Part shown: positions 1 through 9,563 of the stretch, in pieces
Position numbering within the stretch: the first letter of the stretch is position 1
Layout: each line of letters opens with the position of its first letter
Assembly: GCA_003245835.1 (NCBI GenBank)
Contig: QKCC01000317.1
Span: 1 to 32,204 of the forward strand
Source: Spirochaetales bacterium
GTDB lineage: Bacteria > Spirochaetota > Spirochaetia > UBA9216
Direction: 5' to 3'
DNA: 32,204 nucleotides
Notes under the pieces: generated by a model
What the model was told of the DNA's origin: nothing
Seen by the model: only the letters and a program-made list of their open reading frames with translations
Databases searched by the model: none
Program-made: the position numbers and the translations under genes

Positions 1-810
1 CCGAAGCCGACTGTTGCCGCACTGATTTGTGAAGAGACCGCTCCGTTAAATCCTGCCGTTCCGAGAGCTTCCCAGGAAAAGACCGGGTCGTCGCCGGTGT
101 CGGCGGAATCGTGGTAGTACTGCATCGAAACAGCGCCGGGAGTCGAAGCGTTCTGGTCATTAAACACAGTGTAAAGCTCGCCGCCTGTAATAAACGCTGC
201 ATAGGGTCCCAACGCTGAACCGTTCGTTGTTCCAGGTGAACCGAGACTGGTCCAGATCATCGGGGGATTGTCTTCTGCGCTGTCTGCATCTTCGGCGTAT
301 TTCTTCACATTGATCACCGAGCCCGCCGTACTGCCGCTGTATACGGCGTAGAGTGCCGATGTGTCGGCGGCCAGCTTCAGCTGTCCAGGTACCGCTGTAT
401 GTAGAGGCGGCAACGGCCGAGCTCATTGAGCTTTCGAGGCTGATGTCCGCGTTGGATGCCGCTGTAACCCTGTAGTAATATGTTCCGCCGTCACCCTCAT
501 CGAATGTTTCACGGAAAGAAAACCTGAGCTCAGTCACACCGTCAGCATTTTCGAGGTCATCCGAAGTTACCGAAAACCCCGCATTCGAATAGGTTCCGTT
601 CTCGGTACTGCTTCGGTATACATAGTAAATGTCGGCGCCGTCAACCGGCAGCCAGCTGATTTCAACCCTGTTCGGGTAGTCAGGGTCGGCGTCTACGGCT
701 TCAATACCTCCAGGCGCTGCAAGCTCTATGCCCCCGCACGAAGTTAAAAATGAAATAATTATAAGCGCGGCGGCTATAAATAATATACTTAATCGTTTAT
801 TTGTATTCAT
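1..810 (-). CDS. Secreted lipoprotein with FN3-like domain; 3' part continues off the window; apparent frameshift near 375-425
   Basis: Start MNTNKRLSILFIAAALIIISFLTSCGG has a lipobox, with GGAGG upstream of ATG at 810. FN3-like text (PNRVEISWLPVDGADIYYVYRSSTENGTY...YYYRVTAAS). After ...AASTYSGT the frame turns Arg-rich, while the +1 frame reads PGQLKLAADTSALYAVYSGSTAGSVINVKKYAED... to the edge. Confidence 0.7.
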
Positions 811-2651
811 CAGAAACTGCCTCCGCCGATCGAGCATTCGAGGGTAAAACTCATTGTCGGACCGTCCCAGCCGTCGCTGCCGGTCAAGCCATAAAGCGCC
901 AGCGGGTTGGTATATTCATCCCCTTCTTCACCGAAGGTCATCCGCATCCCCGCAGAAATGGAAATATAATCCATCAGCTTGTATGAGAATGTCGGCATCA
1001 CCATTCCGGAAAGGTCCGTCATGTTTGCAAGCGAGAGTGCAGAGAAGCTCAGATCAGAACCAAGAATTGAACTCCATGATACCATCAAGCCGAGGTAATG
1101 CCTGCCGAAGCTGCTGAGGTCGCCTGTTCCGACATCCGGCGGATCTTCATAGCCCTCCGGCTGATCCTGCGTATCGACAGCAAGACCGTTTTCACCGGAA
1201 TTCTGACTCAGCCGGTAAGCCGCCTTCAGAAGTCCGGGAATACTGTTGTCGTAACCTTCACCATTGAAAAAATACTGTCCGACAATTATCAGGCTGCCGT
1301 TATCATCTTCAAACTCATGCATGTAATTCGTCCCGATCGTAGCCGAAAAGAAAGGCTGATTATCAACCGTGTATGTGTCGAGAACGATTTCGAGATCATC
1401 TTCCAAATCATCTTCGGCGGCGGTCTGGTCCTTCGACGGCCGGACAAAAACACGATCGGACCCCCAGCTCGCGACGCCTTCTCCGAAAACGGCAAAATCG
1501 CCAATCGTGGTTGTAACTGTCGCTACAGCTCTCGGTGCCAGATCCCGCTGATAAAATGCTCCTACACCTATCTCCGTCTCACCAACAACAAATTCCACCT
1601 TTGAGGCAATCGCCGTATCGAGAGGTTCTTCGACGTTCTCGGTTATCGCGTACAGATAAGCGTTGTTTATGTCAAATGGGTAATGAATTTTGAAAGAAAC
1701 GGGGCCTTCCCGCTCCGCAGTCGGGTCTTCGGCATCGATTGTAGTCAGGTTGAGGACATCGCTCGGGCTCCAGAAGTAGCCGACTCCCCATTTTATAAAG
1801 CTCTTTCCGAAACGGAAAAACAGCTTGTCTTCCCAGTCAAAATCGGCAAATAGCTCTTTTACGCTGATATTCAGCTCTGTAGCCGAACCGCTCTGTGTGT
1901 TTTGCACATCTTCCTGCGTTACAGTTGTCTGGTTAGGATCATTCGGGTCAACATCGGCGGAATCGACGGTCTGAAAGGTCGTATTACCGTCTGCATCTGT
2001 TCCTGTTGTAAAAGTCAGCCCGCCCTCCGGAATTATTGAGGCAAGCTGATCCGCTGTACCGGAAGCCGAAGCAAAGCCGAGTTTACCGAAAACCCTGTAA
2101 TCCGATACCGGCCTTGCATCAAAGAACAGGTCGGCGGAAACCGAAGGAACAAGACTCTGTGCGGGATCGGTTATATCAAAATCCCCGGTCCACAGATAAT
2201 CATAGTCAAAACTCGAAGAAAGCGATCCGCTGAACTTGCCGCCGAATTCGACGCCTTCGGAGAGAAGGAATTCATCCGCGGCCCCTGTGTCTTCGGAAGC
2301 CTCATCTTCGTCGATTTCGTCAATCATCGAGTCCGTATCAAACATCGAGTCAAGGCTGTCGATAGAAATTATCGAGTCATCGAGGTCCGCGTCATCTGGA
2401 TCTTCCGATACATCGGCGAACGGATCGTCAAACATCGAGTCAGCTTCGGCATCCGAGGCATCCCCGGACCCGGCTTCATCAGGATCCGCAAACGGATCGA
2501 GGTAAGCGTCTGCGAAGGGATCATCTGCGGACGATTCTGCAGACGGATCATCGACAATCGTCATATCTGTATCATCAGCATAAAGGCCCGCCGAAAACAT
2601 CAGCAGCAGGGCTGTGACCAGAAGGATTTTTTCAGCACAACGCAGGCTCAT
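810..2651 (-). CDS. Predicted outer-membrane beta-barrel protein with acidic low-complexity N-terminal tract
   Basis: Signal peptide, D/S-rich tract (DPFADAYLDPFADPDEAG...), then barrel-like sequence with RFGKSFIKWGVGYFWSPSDVLN. Overlaps the next start as TGATG. Confidence 0.75.
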   Translation of the reverse strand: MSLRCAEKILLVTALLLMFSAGLYADDTDMTIVDDPSAESSADDPFADAYLDPFADPDEAGSGDASDAEADSMFDDPFADVSEDPDDADLDDSIISIDSLDSMFDTDSMIDEIDEDEASEDTGAADEFLLSEGVEFGGKFSGSLSSSFDYDYLWTGDFDITDPAQSLVPSVSADLFFDARPVSDYRVFGKLGFASASGTADQLASIIPEGGLTFTTGTDADGNTTFQTVDSADVDPNDPNQTTVTQEDVQNTQSGSATELNISVKELFADFDWEDKLFFRFGKSFIKWGVGYFWSPSDVLNLTTIDAEDPTAEREGPVSFKIHYPFDINNAYLYAITENVEEPLDTAIASKVEFVVGETEIGVGAFYQRDLAPRAVATVTTTIGDFAVFGEGVASWGSDRVFVRPSKDQTAAEDDLEDDLEIVLDTYTVDNQPFFSATIGTNYMHEFEDDNGSLIIVGQYFFNGEGYDNSIPGLLKAAYRLSQNSGENGLAVDTQDQPEGYEDPPDVGTGDLSSFGRHYLGLMVSWSSILGSDLSFSALSLANMTDLSGMVMPTFSYKLMDYISISAGMRMTFGEEGDEYTNPLALYGLTGSDGWDGPTMSFTLECSIGGGSF

Positions 2652-2653
2652 AC

Positions 2654-3397
2654 CTAATTATTGACTCTCTCAATGTAAGCTTTTGAAAAGACTGAATCAG
2701 GAAGGTCCGCGATTGACGGGTTCTTCATCGTCAGCTGGGTTTTCTCGCCCTCCTGAAGATTGTCGACAATCAGGATCTGGGACGGAATGTATTTTTCACC
2801 GACCTTCACATACTTCGGAAAGTAGGTAGTTCTCATAAGCCTGTTTGAAAGGCTGTAATCTTCTTCCTTCAGGACAATTGTACTGTCGGTGCGGACCCAG
2901 ACCTTAAGTCTTGGATAGGTAACCTCATCATTCAGCGCTTTCAGATCGAGTATGTAGGTTTCGAAACTTCCAAGCATACCAAGCTCCCATCCGGCAACCT
3001 GATAATCCTCTGAAAGTGAAAGCCCGTCCATATCCGAATTCTTTGCTTCCGAGTTCTGCACGTTCTCTTTCATCGAAGAATGTGTGAACTTGCGGCTCTC
3101 GGGATCGTAAAACCAGACATTTTCGTCCACTTTAAGGTATCCCTGCCCTTTCTGGTATTCAGGCTTGAGGATCAGCATAACAAACTGTTCTTTAGAGTCA
3201 CGCCTGAACATTCTTGCCTGCGTAACCTCGGTCTCTTCGCCGGGTTTTTCTGAGACGAATGTGTAAACGCAGGAAAAATCCGAATCCTCGAAACTCCCGA
3301 GGTTATCTATATCCTTCAGCATCTGGTTAAAATCAGGGTCGGCAAAAGCCGCAGCCGCGGCGCCGAACATCAGCAGTATAAGTAAAATCTTTCTCAT
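2654..3397 (-). CDS. Outer membrane lipoprotein-sorting (LolA-like) protein
   Basis: Signal peptide; KPEYQKGQGYLKVDENVWFYDPESRKFTHSS resembles the LolA-like family; encoded with Lol/MacB-type ABC genes. Confidence 0.75.
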   Translation of the reverse strand: MRKILLILLMFGAAAAAFADPDFNQMLKDIDNLGSFEDSDFSCVYTFVSEKPGEETEVTQARMFRRDSKEQFVMLILKPEYQKGQGYLKVDENVWFYDPESRKFTHSSMKENVQNSEAKNSDMDGLSLSEDYQVAGWELGMLGSFETYILDLKALNDEVTYPRLKVWVRTDSTIVLKEEDYSLSNRLMRTTYFPKYVKVGEKYIPSQILIVDNLQEGEKTQLTMKNPSIADLPDSVFSKAYIERVNN

Positions 3398-3409
3398 TTA
3401 TTTTCCTCT

Positions 3410-4726
3410 TTAATTTGTGCTTCGCAGCGCATCAGCCGGCTGAAGCCGGGCGGCTTTGTTGGAAGGAAAGAATGCCGCGGCCAGGGTAAGCCCGCTTACA
3501 AGCACAAAATTAACTAAAACCTGCCATACGGAAAGTTTAAACGTCATATACCCGTTCTTCATCAGCATAAAAGCCGGGGTTTCGAGTCCCCAGTATATCT
3601 GCATCAGGATAAACATCGTAATCGCGGCAAGAATCAGCCCTATCACAACTCCAATAACCGCAATGAAGAATGCTTCATACAAAAACAGCTTACGGACTAT
3701 TCCGCGCTGCATTCCGACCGCGCGCATCGTACCTATCTCTTTTGTGCGCTCCATCAGCACCATCCGGAAGGTGTTTGTAACTCCGACCATGATTATACCG
3801 AACAGAACAAGCAGGATTATCAGCGCGGCTGTGTTCAATACGTTGACAATCTGCTGAACCTCTTTCATGACGTCGTTGAGGGTCATCAGCCGGAAACGCA
3901 GACCGGACCATTCCTCTTCATCCTCCTGTTTCAGCATTGCGAGGATCGGGTTTTCACCGTCATCACTCGAATCGCGGTCGAACATATTAACCTTTGTTTT
4001 CAGATTCGCGTACAGCGCCTCTGCGGTACTGTCGATCATAGCCGGATCGTTCAGATAGATTCCGAGTACCATGTATTCATCAGGCTCGAGGTTAAGAAGT
4101 TCGTTTACATATGAAATATTCGCGTATGCAGTAGTGCTTCCGAACATACTCGCGTCAACGAGGATTCCGGTAAGGACAAACTCGCCTACGTTCTGCTGTC
4201 CGGTGTATGTACGGCATTTGACCAGCAGCCTGTCGCCTATTTCAACATTCAGCTTCTCGGCGACCTTGTCGCTTAGAATAATTCCCTGCCGGTTTGAGGC
4301 AAGGTCATCGAATGTACCTTCAGTCAGGATTATCCGTTCGCGAAAATACTCTTCCGAGCTCCAGTCCGCCCCCGTCACCGACTGCTGTACGTCTTCGCCT
4401 TCGAAGATCAGCGTAGCGTCGAGTTCCGAACGCTTGGTCAGGTATTTCCACTGAACGTCTGTTTCATCGATTGCATTCATTAGAACATCGTCATTTCTAA
4501 CCAGCGACAGGGTCTTTCCTGAATCGGATTTTTCGACACCGTCAATAAATATATGCCCGGCCATCATATTGGAAAAGTTCTCGCTCACGTTTTCGATGAA
4601 GCTTCCGGCAAAACCGTTAATCATTGTTATTATATAGATACCGAAGGCTATCGCGGCGGCAAGAAGCACAGTCCGCTTTTTCTGCCTTGTAAGGTTTCTA
4701 AATGCTATTTTAATATCTCTCATCAC
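3410..4726 (-). CDS. ABC transporter permease (FtsX/MacB/LolCE-type)
   Basis: N-terminal TM, large periplasmic domain, C-terminal FtsX region with RTKEIGTMRAVGMQRGIVRKLFLYEA. Confidence 0.88.
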   Translation of the reverse strand: MMRDIKIAFRNLTRQKKRTVLLAAAIAFGIYIITMINGFAGSFIENVSENFSNMMAGHIFIDGVEKSDSGKTLSLVRNDDVLMNAIDETDVQWKYLTKRSELDATLIFEGEDVQQSVTGADWSSEEYFRERIILTEGTFDDLASNRQGIILSDKVAEKLNVEIGDRLLVKCRTYTGQQNVGEFVLTGILVDASMFGSTTAYANISYVNELLNLEPDEYMVLGIYLNDPAMIDSTAEALYANLKTKVNMFDRDSSDDGENPILAMLKQEDEEEWSGLRFRLMTLNDVMKEVQQIVNVLNTAALIILLVLFGIIMVGVTNTFRMVLMERTKEIGTMRAVGMQRGIVRKLFLYEAFFIAVIGVVIGLILAAITMFILMQIYWGLETPAFMLMKNGYMTFKLSVWQVLVNFVLVSGLTLAAAFFPSNKAARLQPADALRSTN

Positions 4727-4732
4727 ATATTC

Positions 4733-6295
4733 CTATTCGGTGGACATCGCCTTGATAGGCTGGACCTTGAGCGCGAGTCTTAACGGGTACACATTCGCAA
4801 CCATACCGATCACAATTACGATTATCCATGAACCAATAACAGAGAAAACCGAGAAAACGGGTTTAAGCACCGGTCCTGCAAAAAGGATTTCAAGAAACGG
4901 GTTTGAGGCTTCGAAGCCAATCCAGCCCACAATCAGAAGCACCAGAATACCCGCAAGCATCCCGATAAACCCGAAAATAACCGAAATTGTAAAAACTTCG
5001 GTCGAAACCATACTGCGGATAAATCCCTTCTGCGCACCCAGCGCCCTCATAGTGCCGATTTCAGCTGTGCGTTCAACAACGTTTATAACCAGGGTATTCA
5101 TCATTATAATGATTGCTACCACCGCTACGAGAATGATTGCCACATTGAAAACTATCCGTATTACATCGGCGGTGGTGGAGAACGGTCCTGCGGCGGCCTT
5201 CCAGTCCCAGGCCCGCGCCTGAATACCGTTGTCGCTGAACCACAGGTTCAGCTCCGCAATAACCCTCGCAGCAGCCCGCTGGTTAACAGTCTTCAGCAGC
5301 ATGTATTCCCAGGTTGCAGATTCCGGAACAGCAGGAGCTTCCCCGGCAGCAACAGTACCGCTGTCTTCGGAAAACATTCCGTCTTCGGTAAAATCCCGGG
5401 AGGCTGCCTCGTCAGCAGGGGACTCGCCCGAATCAAGTTCGAGAATGCTGAACAGGTTGTCTTCGGTCATCGCGAAATCAAGCTCGGCATCACCCGCCAT
5501 GGTATCGGAATCAAACAGCGAGTCGAACGAGCCTGAATCAAGCAGCGCTGTTTCATCATCGGAGAGCTCAACCTCGCCCTGGTTGCCGAGGTTCATCCCT
5601 TTCAGCACACGGACCGTCTGGGCATCGATGTATGAGATATACGAAGCAGCTTCCGATTCATGTTCGAGTTCGTAGATTCCGACAATTTCGACCTCACGTA
5701 TTTTAAAACCGGCGGACCCGGGCGCTGTAATAAGAATTTTATCTCCTACCCCGATTCCTGGCTCAAGTTCGAAGATCTCGTTCATGGTATCAATGTTCGA
5801 CTGAGATACGATTAGGCCTTCCTCTCCGGGCTGAAGGTAGTGACCCTCAACAATTCTCGTGTTCTTAAAAAGGTCATGATACTGTTCGGGCTCGATGCCG
5901 AACAGAAGCCCCATGTAGGGCCCTTTGTCTTCCGCGGCGCGCTCAATATTGATGATTCCGAAACCGGTTACCTGGTTTGCTGTCCCGGTAACAAACGGAA
6001 GCTTTTCAACATGCTCCCTGATTTCGTCAAAATCCGGTATAACCGGTGTTTCTTCGAGACCGCCCGGGGACTGAACCCCGAACAGGGAGATATCGCTGCG
6101 GGTCAGCCCGGTAATCATAACATTGCCGGTGTAGTTATCTATAAATGCCCGCTCTATTCCGGTATCGATCGTGTTGATCAAGGTGTTGCCTACAACAAGT
6201 ATCATTACGCCTACGGCCATAATAATACCGATAATCAGACTTTTTGAGCGGTGCTGCCTGAGATTTCTGACTGCTATTCTTAAAAGTACGGGCAC
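4733..6295 (-). CDS. ABC transporter permease (FtsX/MacB/LolCE-type) with acidic insert
   Basis: FtsX motif ERTAEIGTMRALGAQKGFIRSMVSTE; D/E/S-rich insert SDDETALLDSGSFDSLFDSDTM... Confidence 0.88.
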   Translation of the reverse strand: MPVLLRIAVRNLRQHRSKSLIIGIIMAVGVMILVVGNTLINTIDTGIERAFIDNYTGNVMITGLTRSDISLFGVQSPGGLEETPVIPDFDEIREHVEKLPFVTGTANQVTGFGIINIERAAEDKGPYMGLLFGIEPEQYHDLFKNTRIVEGHYLQPGEEGLIVSQSNIDTMNEIFELEPGIGVGDKILITAPGSAGFKIREVEIVGIYELEHESEAASYISYIDAQTVRVLKGMNLGNQGEVELSDDETALLDSGSFDSLFDSDTMAGDAELDFAMTEDNLFSILELDSGESPADEAASRDFTEDGMFSEDSGTVAAGEAPAVPESATWEYMLLKTVNQRAAARVIAELNLWFSDNGIQARAWDWKAAAGPFSTTADVIRIVFNVAIILVAVVAIIIMMNTLVINVVERTAEIGTMRALGAQKGFIRSMVSTEVFTISVIFGFIGMLAGILVLLIVGWIGFEASNPFLEILFAGPVLKPVFSVFSVIGSWIIVIVIGMVANVYPLRLALKVQPIKAMSTE

Positions 6296-6299
6296 CGCG

Positions 6300-7013
6300 C
6301 TACTCCCTGCATGCTCTTGAATCTTCCGAGCGGTAATTTTCGCTGATCATACCGTCACGCAGACGGATTATATGGTCCGCGACGTCTACGATTGAAGGAT
6401 CATGAGTCGAGAATATAAATGTAGTGCCCAGATCACGGTTAACCTTTTTCATAAGGTTAATGATGGCGTCGCTCGTTACAGAATCCAGGTTGGCGGTAGG
6501 TTCATCAGCGAGTACAATTTCCGGCTTTGTAACAAGGGCGCGCGCAATCGCAACACGCTGACGCTGACCGCCGGACAGTTCGTTGGGTTTATGATTGCGC
6601 CATTCTTTCAGCCCTACTTCTTCTATAAGCATCTCGATCCACTCCGATTTCTCGGCTTTAGTCATCCGTGCTTTACCCAGAAGAAGCGGGAATTCTATGT
6701 TTTCGTATACATTCAGGACTGGAATCAGGTTGAAAGACTGAAAAATAAATCCCAGCACCTTGTGCCTGAGTTCGGTTATGGTTTTATCTGACAGTCCTCC
6801 GGTCTCGGTTCCGTTTATCAGAACCTTGCCTTCGGTCGGAACATCGATACAGCCAATCATATTCAATATGGTTGATTTACCGCTGCCGGAGGGCCCTGCG
6901 ATTGATATAAAATCACCTTTACATATTTCAAAACTCACACCCTTCACGGCATGAACCTCTGTCTTGCCAAGAGGGTAGATCTTTTTAACGTCCTGCAGTT
7001 CGACAATAGCCAA
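6300..7013 (-). CDS. ABC transporter ATP-binding protein (LolD/MacB-like); likely TTG start at 7013
   Basis: Walker A GPSGSGKST, signature LSGGQRQRVAIARAL, Walker B IVLADEPT. AGGAG lies 6 nt before TTG (MAIVELQDVKKIYPLG), better than the ORF-track start at 7046. Confidence 0.9.
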   Translation of the reverse strand: MAIVELQDVKKIYPLGKTEVHAVKGVSFEICKGDFISIAGPSGSGKSTILNMIGCIDVPTEGKVLINGTETGGLSDKTITELRHKVLGFIFQSFNLIPVLNVYENIEFPLLLGKARMTKAEKSEWIEMLIEEVGLKEWRNHKPNELSGGQRQRVAIARALVTKPEIVLADEPTANLDSVTSDAIINLMKKVNRDLGTTFIFSTHDPSIVDVADHIIRLRDGMISENYRSEDSRACRE

Positions 7014-7181
7014 TATGAACTCCTTATAGTAATTGCATAGGAACAAAGATAATAATCACATTTAATCTTGTCCAATAATATATACCCATTTAATTCGAAT
7101 TTATTCACTATTCAGCCTTTTTTAACAAATTCGCACCCCTCCGCTGTTACTGAAAAAAACAAATAATGCTATAAATCAGCT

Positions 7182-7832
7182 ATGAAAAAGACGGCAATTA
7201 TTTTTGACCACGACGGAACACTTGTAGATTCAATAGAAGCTATAGCTCTTATGACTAATAAGGCACTAGAACAGAACGGCTTTAAACCCTGTTCGCTTGA
7301 AGATATTAAATTCGGAATGGGATACCAGACCGATAAACGCATGGCATTTCACAGCGGGGCGGAAGACCCTGAAATGGTCATAAAACTGACCAAAAACTTC
7401 TACGAGCATATGCACTCAGGCGGAATTGAATATCTAAGGGTATATGACGGGATTAAAGACTCGCTTGATAAGCTTGCCGCAGCAGGTTACTCGATGGGGA
7501 TGGTCAGCAACAACCAGGGTCTGTTTATCCGAAAAGCGGCAGCCCACCTGCACTACGCCTACGACCTTGAGATTATGCTCGGAGAAGACAATGTACGGGC
7601 AAAAAAACCATCCGGCGAAGGAATCCTGCAGGCTTGCGCAGGACTGTCGGCCGCCCCTGAAAACTGCTGGTATATCGGCGACGCGGAATTCGATCTGCTT
7701 GCAGCCCGCGCTGCCGGCGTCAAATCCGGCCTTGTAACCTGGGGAGCTCACCCCGAAGAGGAGCTTGTTACATACGGAGCTGACGCCATCTTCAGAACAC
7801 CTGAAGAGATGACGGCATTTTTTCTTAATTAG
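7182..7832 (+). CDS. HAD-superfamily hydrolase, phosphoglycolate phosphatase-like
   Basis: IIFDHDGTLVDS motif I, SNNQ motif II, GDAEFDLLAARAAG motif IV. Confidence 0.88.
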   Translation: MKKTAIIFDHDGTLVDSIEAIALMTNKALEQNGFKPCSLEDIKFGMGYQTDKRMAFHSGAEDPEMVIKLTKNFYEHMHSGGIEYLRVYDGIKDSLDKLAAAGYSMGMVSNNQGLFIRKAAAHLHYAYDLEIMLGEDNVRAKKPSGEGILQACAGLSAAPENCWYIGDAEFDLLAARAAGVKSGLVTWGAHPEEELVTYGADAIFRTPEEMTAFFLN

Positions 7833-9465
7833 CAGCAAGCTCCTCTGTAACCCTCAGAAGCTCAGGCAGCAGCTGCTTTTTGCGTGAAAGAATCCCCGGA
7901 AGGTCAAAGAGGTTCGGTTCAATTTTCCGGTAAACCAGAAGCTTCTCAGCCTCTTTGAAATCCGTCGTGAGCAGAACAGAATTTTCTTTGATCACATCGG
8001 TTACTAGCAGCAGGGCCCAGTCCAGCTTCTTTTCGCCGGCTATTGACTCCAGTTCGGTGACGAACTGTTCTTTAAGCCTATGCACCCCGTCAAGGGTTAT
8101 AACCTCAGCCTGTCCTACGCCGAAACGGATGCCCTTTTCGTCATAAACCTTGAAATCCGCGCCGATCAGCTCGGCCGGCGGGGTTTTCTCAAGCACCGCG
8201 GAATTTTCAAGCAGTTTCTTTCCGTATTCTTCTATACTTAGCCCGCATATCTCAGAAAGCTTTGCCGCCGCCCGCCGATCCTGTTCAGTGGCGGTGGGCG
8301 ATTTAAGAAGGACTGTATCGGAAAGGATTCCGGCCAGAAGAAGCGTTGCCGTTTCGCGGCTGATATCTAGGCAGGAACTTTCAAACCGGCTGAAAACTAT
8401 TGTACAGGTACTGCCCACCGGCCGGACATCCATGAAAATCGGGTTCTTTGTCGGCTGGGGAGAGATCCTGTGATGGTCGATTATTTCTATAATTTCAGCC
8501 TGCTCCGCTCCGGTTACCGACTGGGATATTTCGTTATGATCGACCATTATTATCTTTTTAAGGGGTTTTTCTATAAAACAGCGCCGGGTTACAATTCCTG
8601 TAAAATCGTTACCGTCGAATACGGGAAGTCCGCGGTAATTGGAATTAACCAGCAGGTTCTTTGCCTCGTCAAAACCACATTCTGCGGGAATAATCACCGG
8701 ACTGGCATTCATTATTTCCTTGACCGGTTCGCTGAGTCTCAGCAGCCTGATAGTTTCAGCCGTGTCGGCCTTCGAAATAAAAACTGTTCCGCTGAAATGC
8801 TCAAAATCATACGGAAGCTTCTTATCGTCAACACCCGTAAGAATCAGCGCCGGAAAATTCTTTTCAATCGAGAAATTGATCAGGTCTTCACGTAGTCCGA
8901 CGACCATCACCGGCTTGTTCGGTCCCAGAGCTTCGATCCTTTCACGGCTAACCTCTATCGGCATAGCACCGGTCATAACCGGAGCCGTGAATTCAACATC
9001 TGTTCCTCGTTTATAGAAAAAACCGGGAAGAACATCCTGAAAGTTGTTTATTCTGAAACGGTAAACTGGCCTCGTTCCCAGATTTTCCGAAATAAGAAAA
9101 CCGCTTATCTGGTGAATTGTCACGATTCCCCTGAAAACGGAACCATTCTCAAATACCGGTATACAGCTTATGTTCTCTTCATCAAGTGCTTTAATCGCAT
9201 TAAACACCGGTTCATTGACATCGAGACTGACAATATCACGCCTGGTAACATCAGTTACCCTGGGACTCACATCCTTTATAAAGCCCGGAGGCGTAACACC
9301 TGCTGTTTCAAAAGCGGTCTTTGTCTGGTTATTCAGACTCCCGCATCTGACCGGGATATATTTATTTGAGCCGTCTATTCTGTTTTTATACTCTGCGTAG
9401 CACCATGCCGCACAGACGGAATCCATATCGGGATTACGGTGACCGGTTACAATTATTTCTGCCAT
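7825..9465 (-). CDS. ppaC: Manganese-dependent (family II) inorganic pyrophosphatase with CBS-DRTGG-CBS insert
   Basis: TGHRNPDMDSVCAAW, DHHRIS, GSTCTIV DHH/DHHA2 motifs; CBS-like segments flank a central insert; 546 aa. Confidence 0.9.
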   Translation of the reverse strand: MAEIIVTGHRNPDMDSVCAAWCYAEYKNRIDGSNKYIPVRCGSLNNQTKTAFETAGVTPPGFIKDVSPRVTDVTRRDIVSLDVNEPVFNAIKALDEENISCIPVFENGSVFRGIVTIHQISGFLISENLGTRPVYRFRINNFQDVLPGFFYKRGTDVEFTAPVMTGAMPIEVSRERIEALGPNKPVMVVGLREDLINFSIEKNFPALILTGVDDKKLPYDFEHFSGTVFISKADTAETIRLLRLSEPVKEIMNASPVIIPAECGFDEAKNLLVNSNYRGLPVFDGNDFTGIVTRRCFIEKPLKKIIMVDHNEISQSVTGAEQAEIIEIIDHHRISPQPTKNPIFMDVRPVGSTCTIVFSRFESSCLDISRETATLLLAGILSDTVLLKSPTATEQDRRAAAKLSEICGLSIEEYGKKLLENSAVLEKTPPAELIGADFKVYDEKGIRFGVGQAEVITLDGVHRLKEQFVTELESIAGEKKLDWALLLVTDVIKENSVLLTTDFKEAEKLLVYRKIEPNLFDLPGILSRKKQLLPELLRVTEELAAN

Positions 9466-9563
9466 TGAGTGGATTATATCTGTATGTAAAAATTGCGTCT
9501 ATGTATTAAAAGCTTCGAAAGCGTAAACGTTATCAGACTGCAGCCGCAATTCATGTTTCTGCA

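Noticed and set aside
1098-1604. 168-aa plus-strand ORF
   Set aside because: Antisense to the barrel protein; no signal peptide or domain signature.
2236-2505. Ser-rich plus-strand ORF that looks like a repetitive surface protein
   Set aside because: It is the antisense reading of the acidic D/S tract, so the repetition is inherited from the real gene.
5229-5675. Ser-rich plus-strand ORF
   Set aside because: Antisense of the acidic permease insert.
7047-7075. Promoter for the Lol-like operon (TTGGAC-N17-TTATCT on the minus strand)
   Set aside because: Poor match to the -35 consensus in an AT-rich gap; not strong enough to annotate.
8470-8895. 141-aa plus-strand ORF
   Set aside because: Antisense to the pyrophosphatase; no plausible start context.
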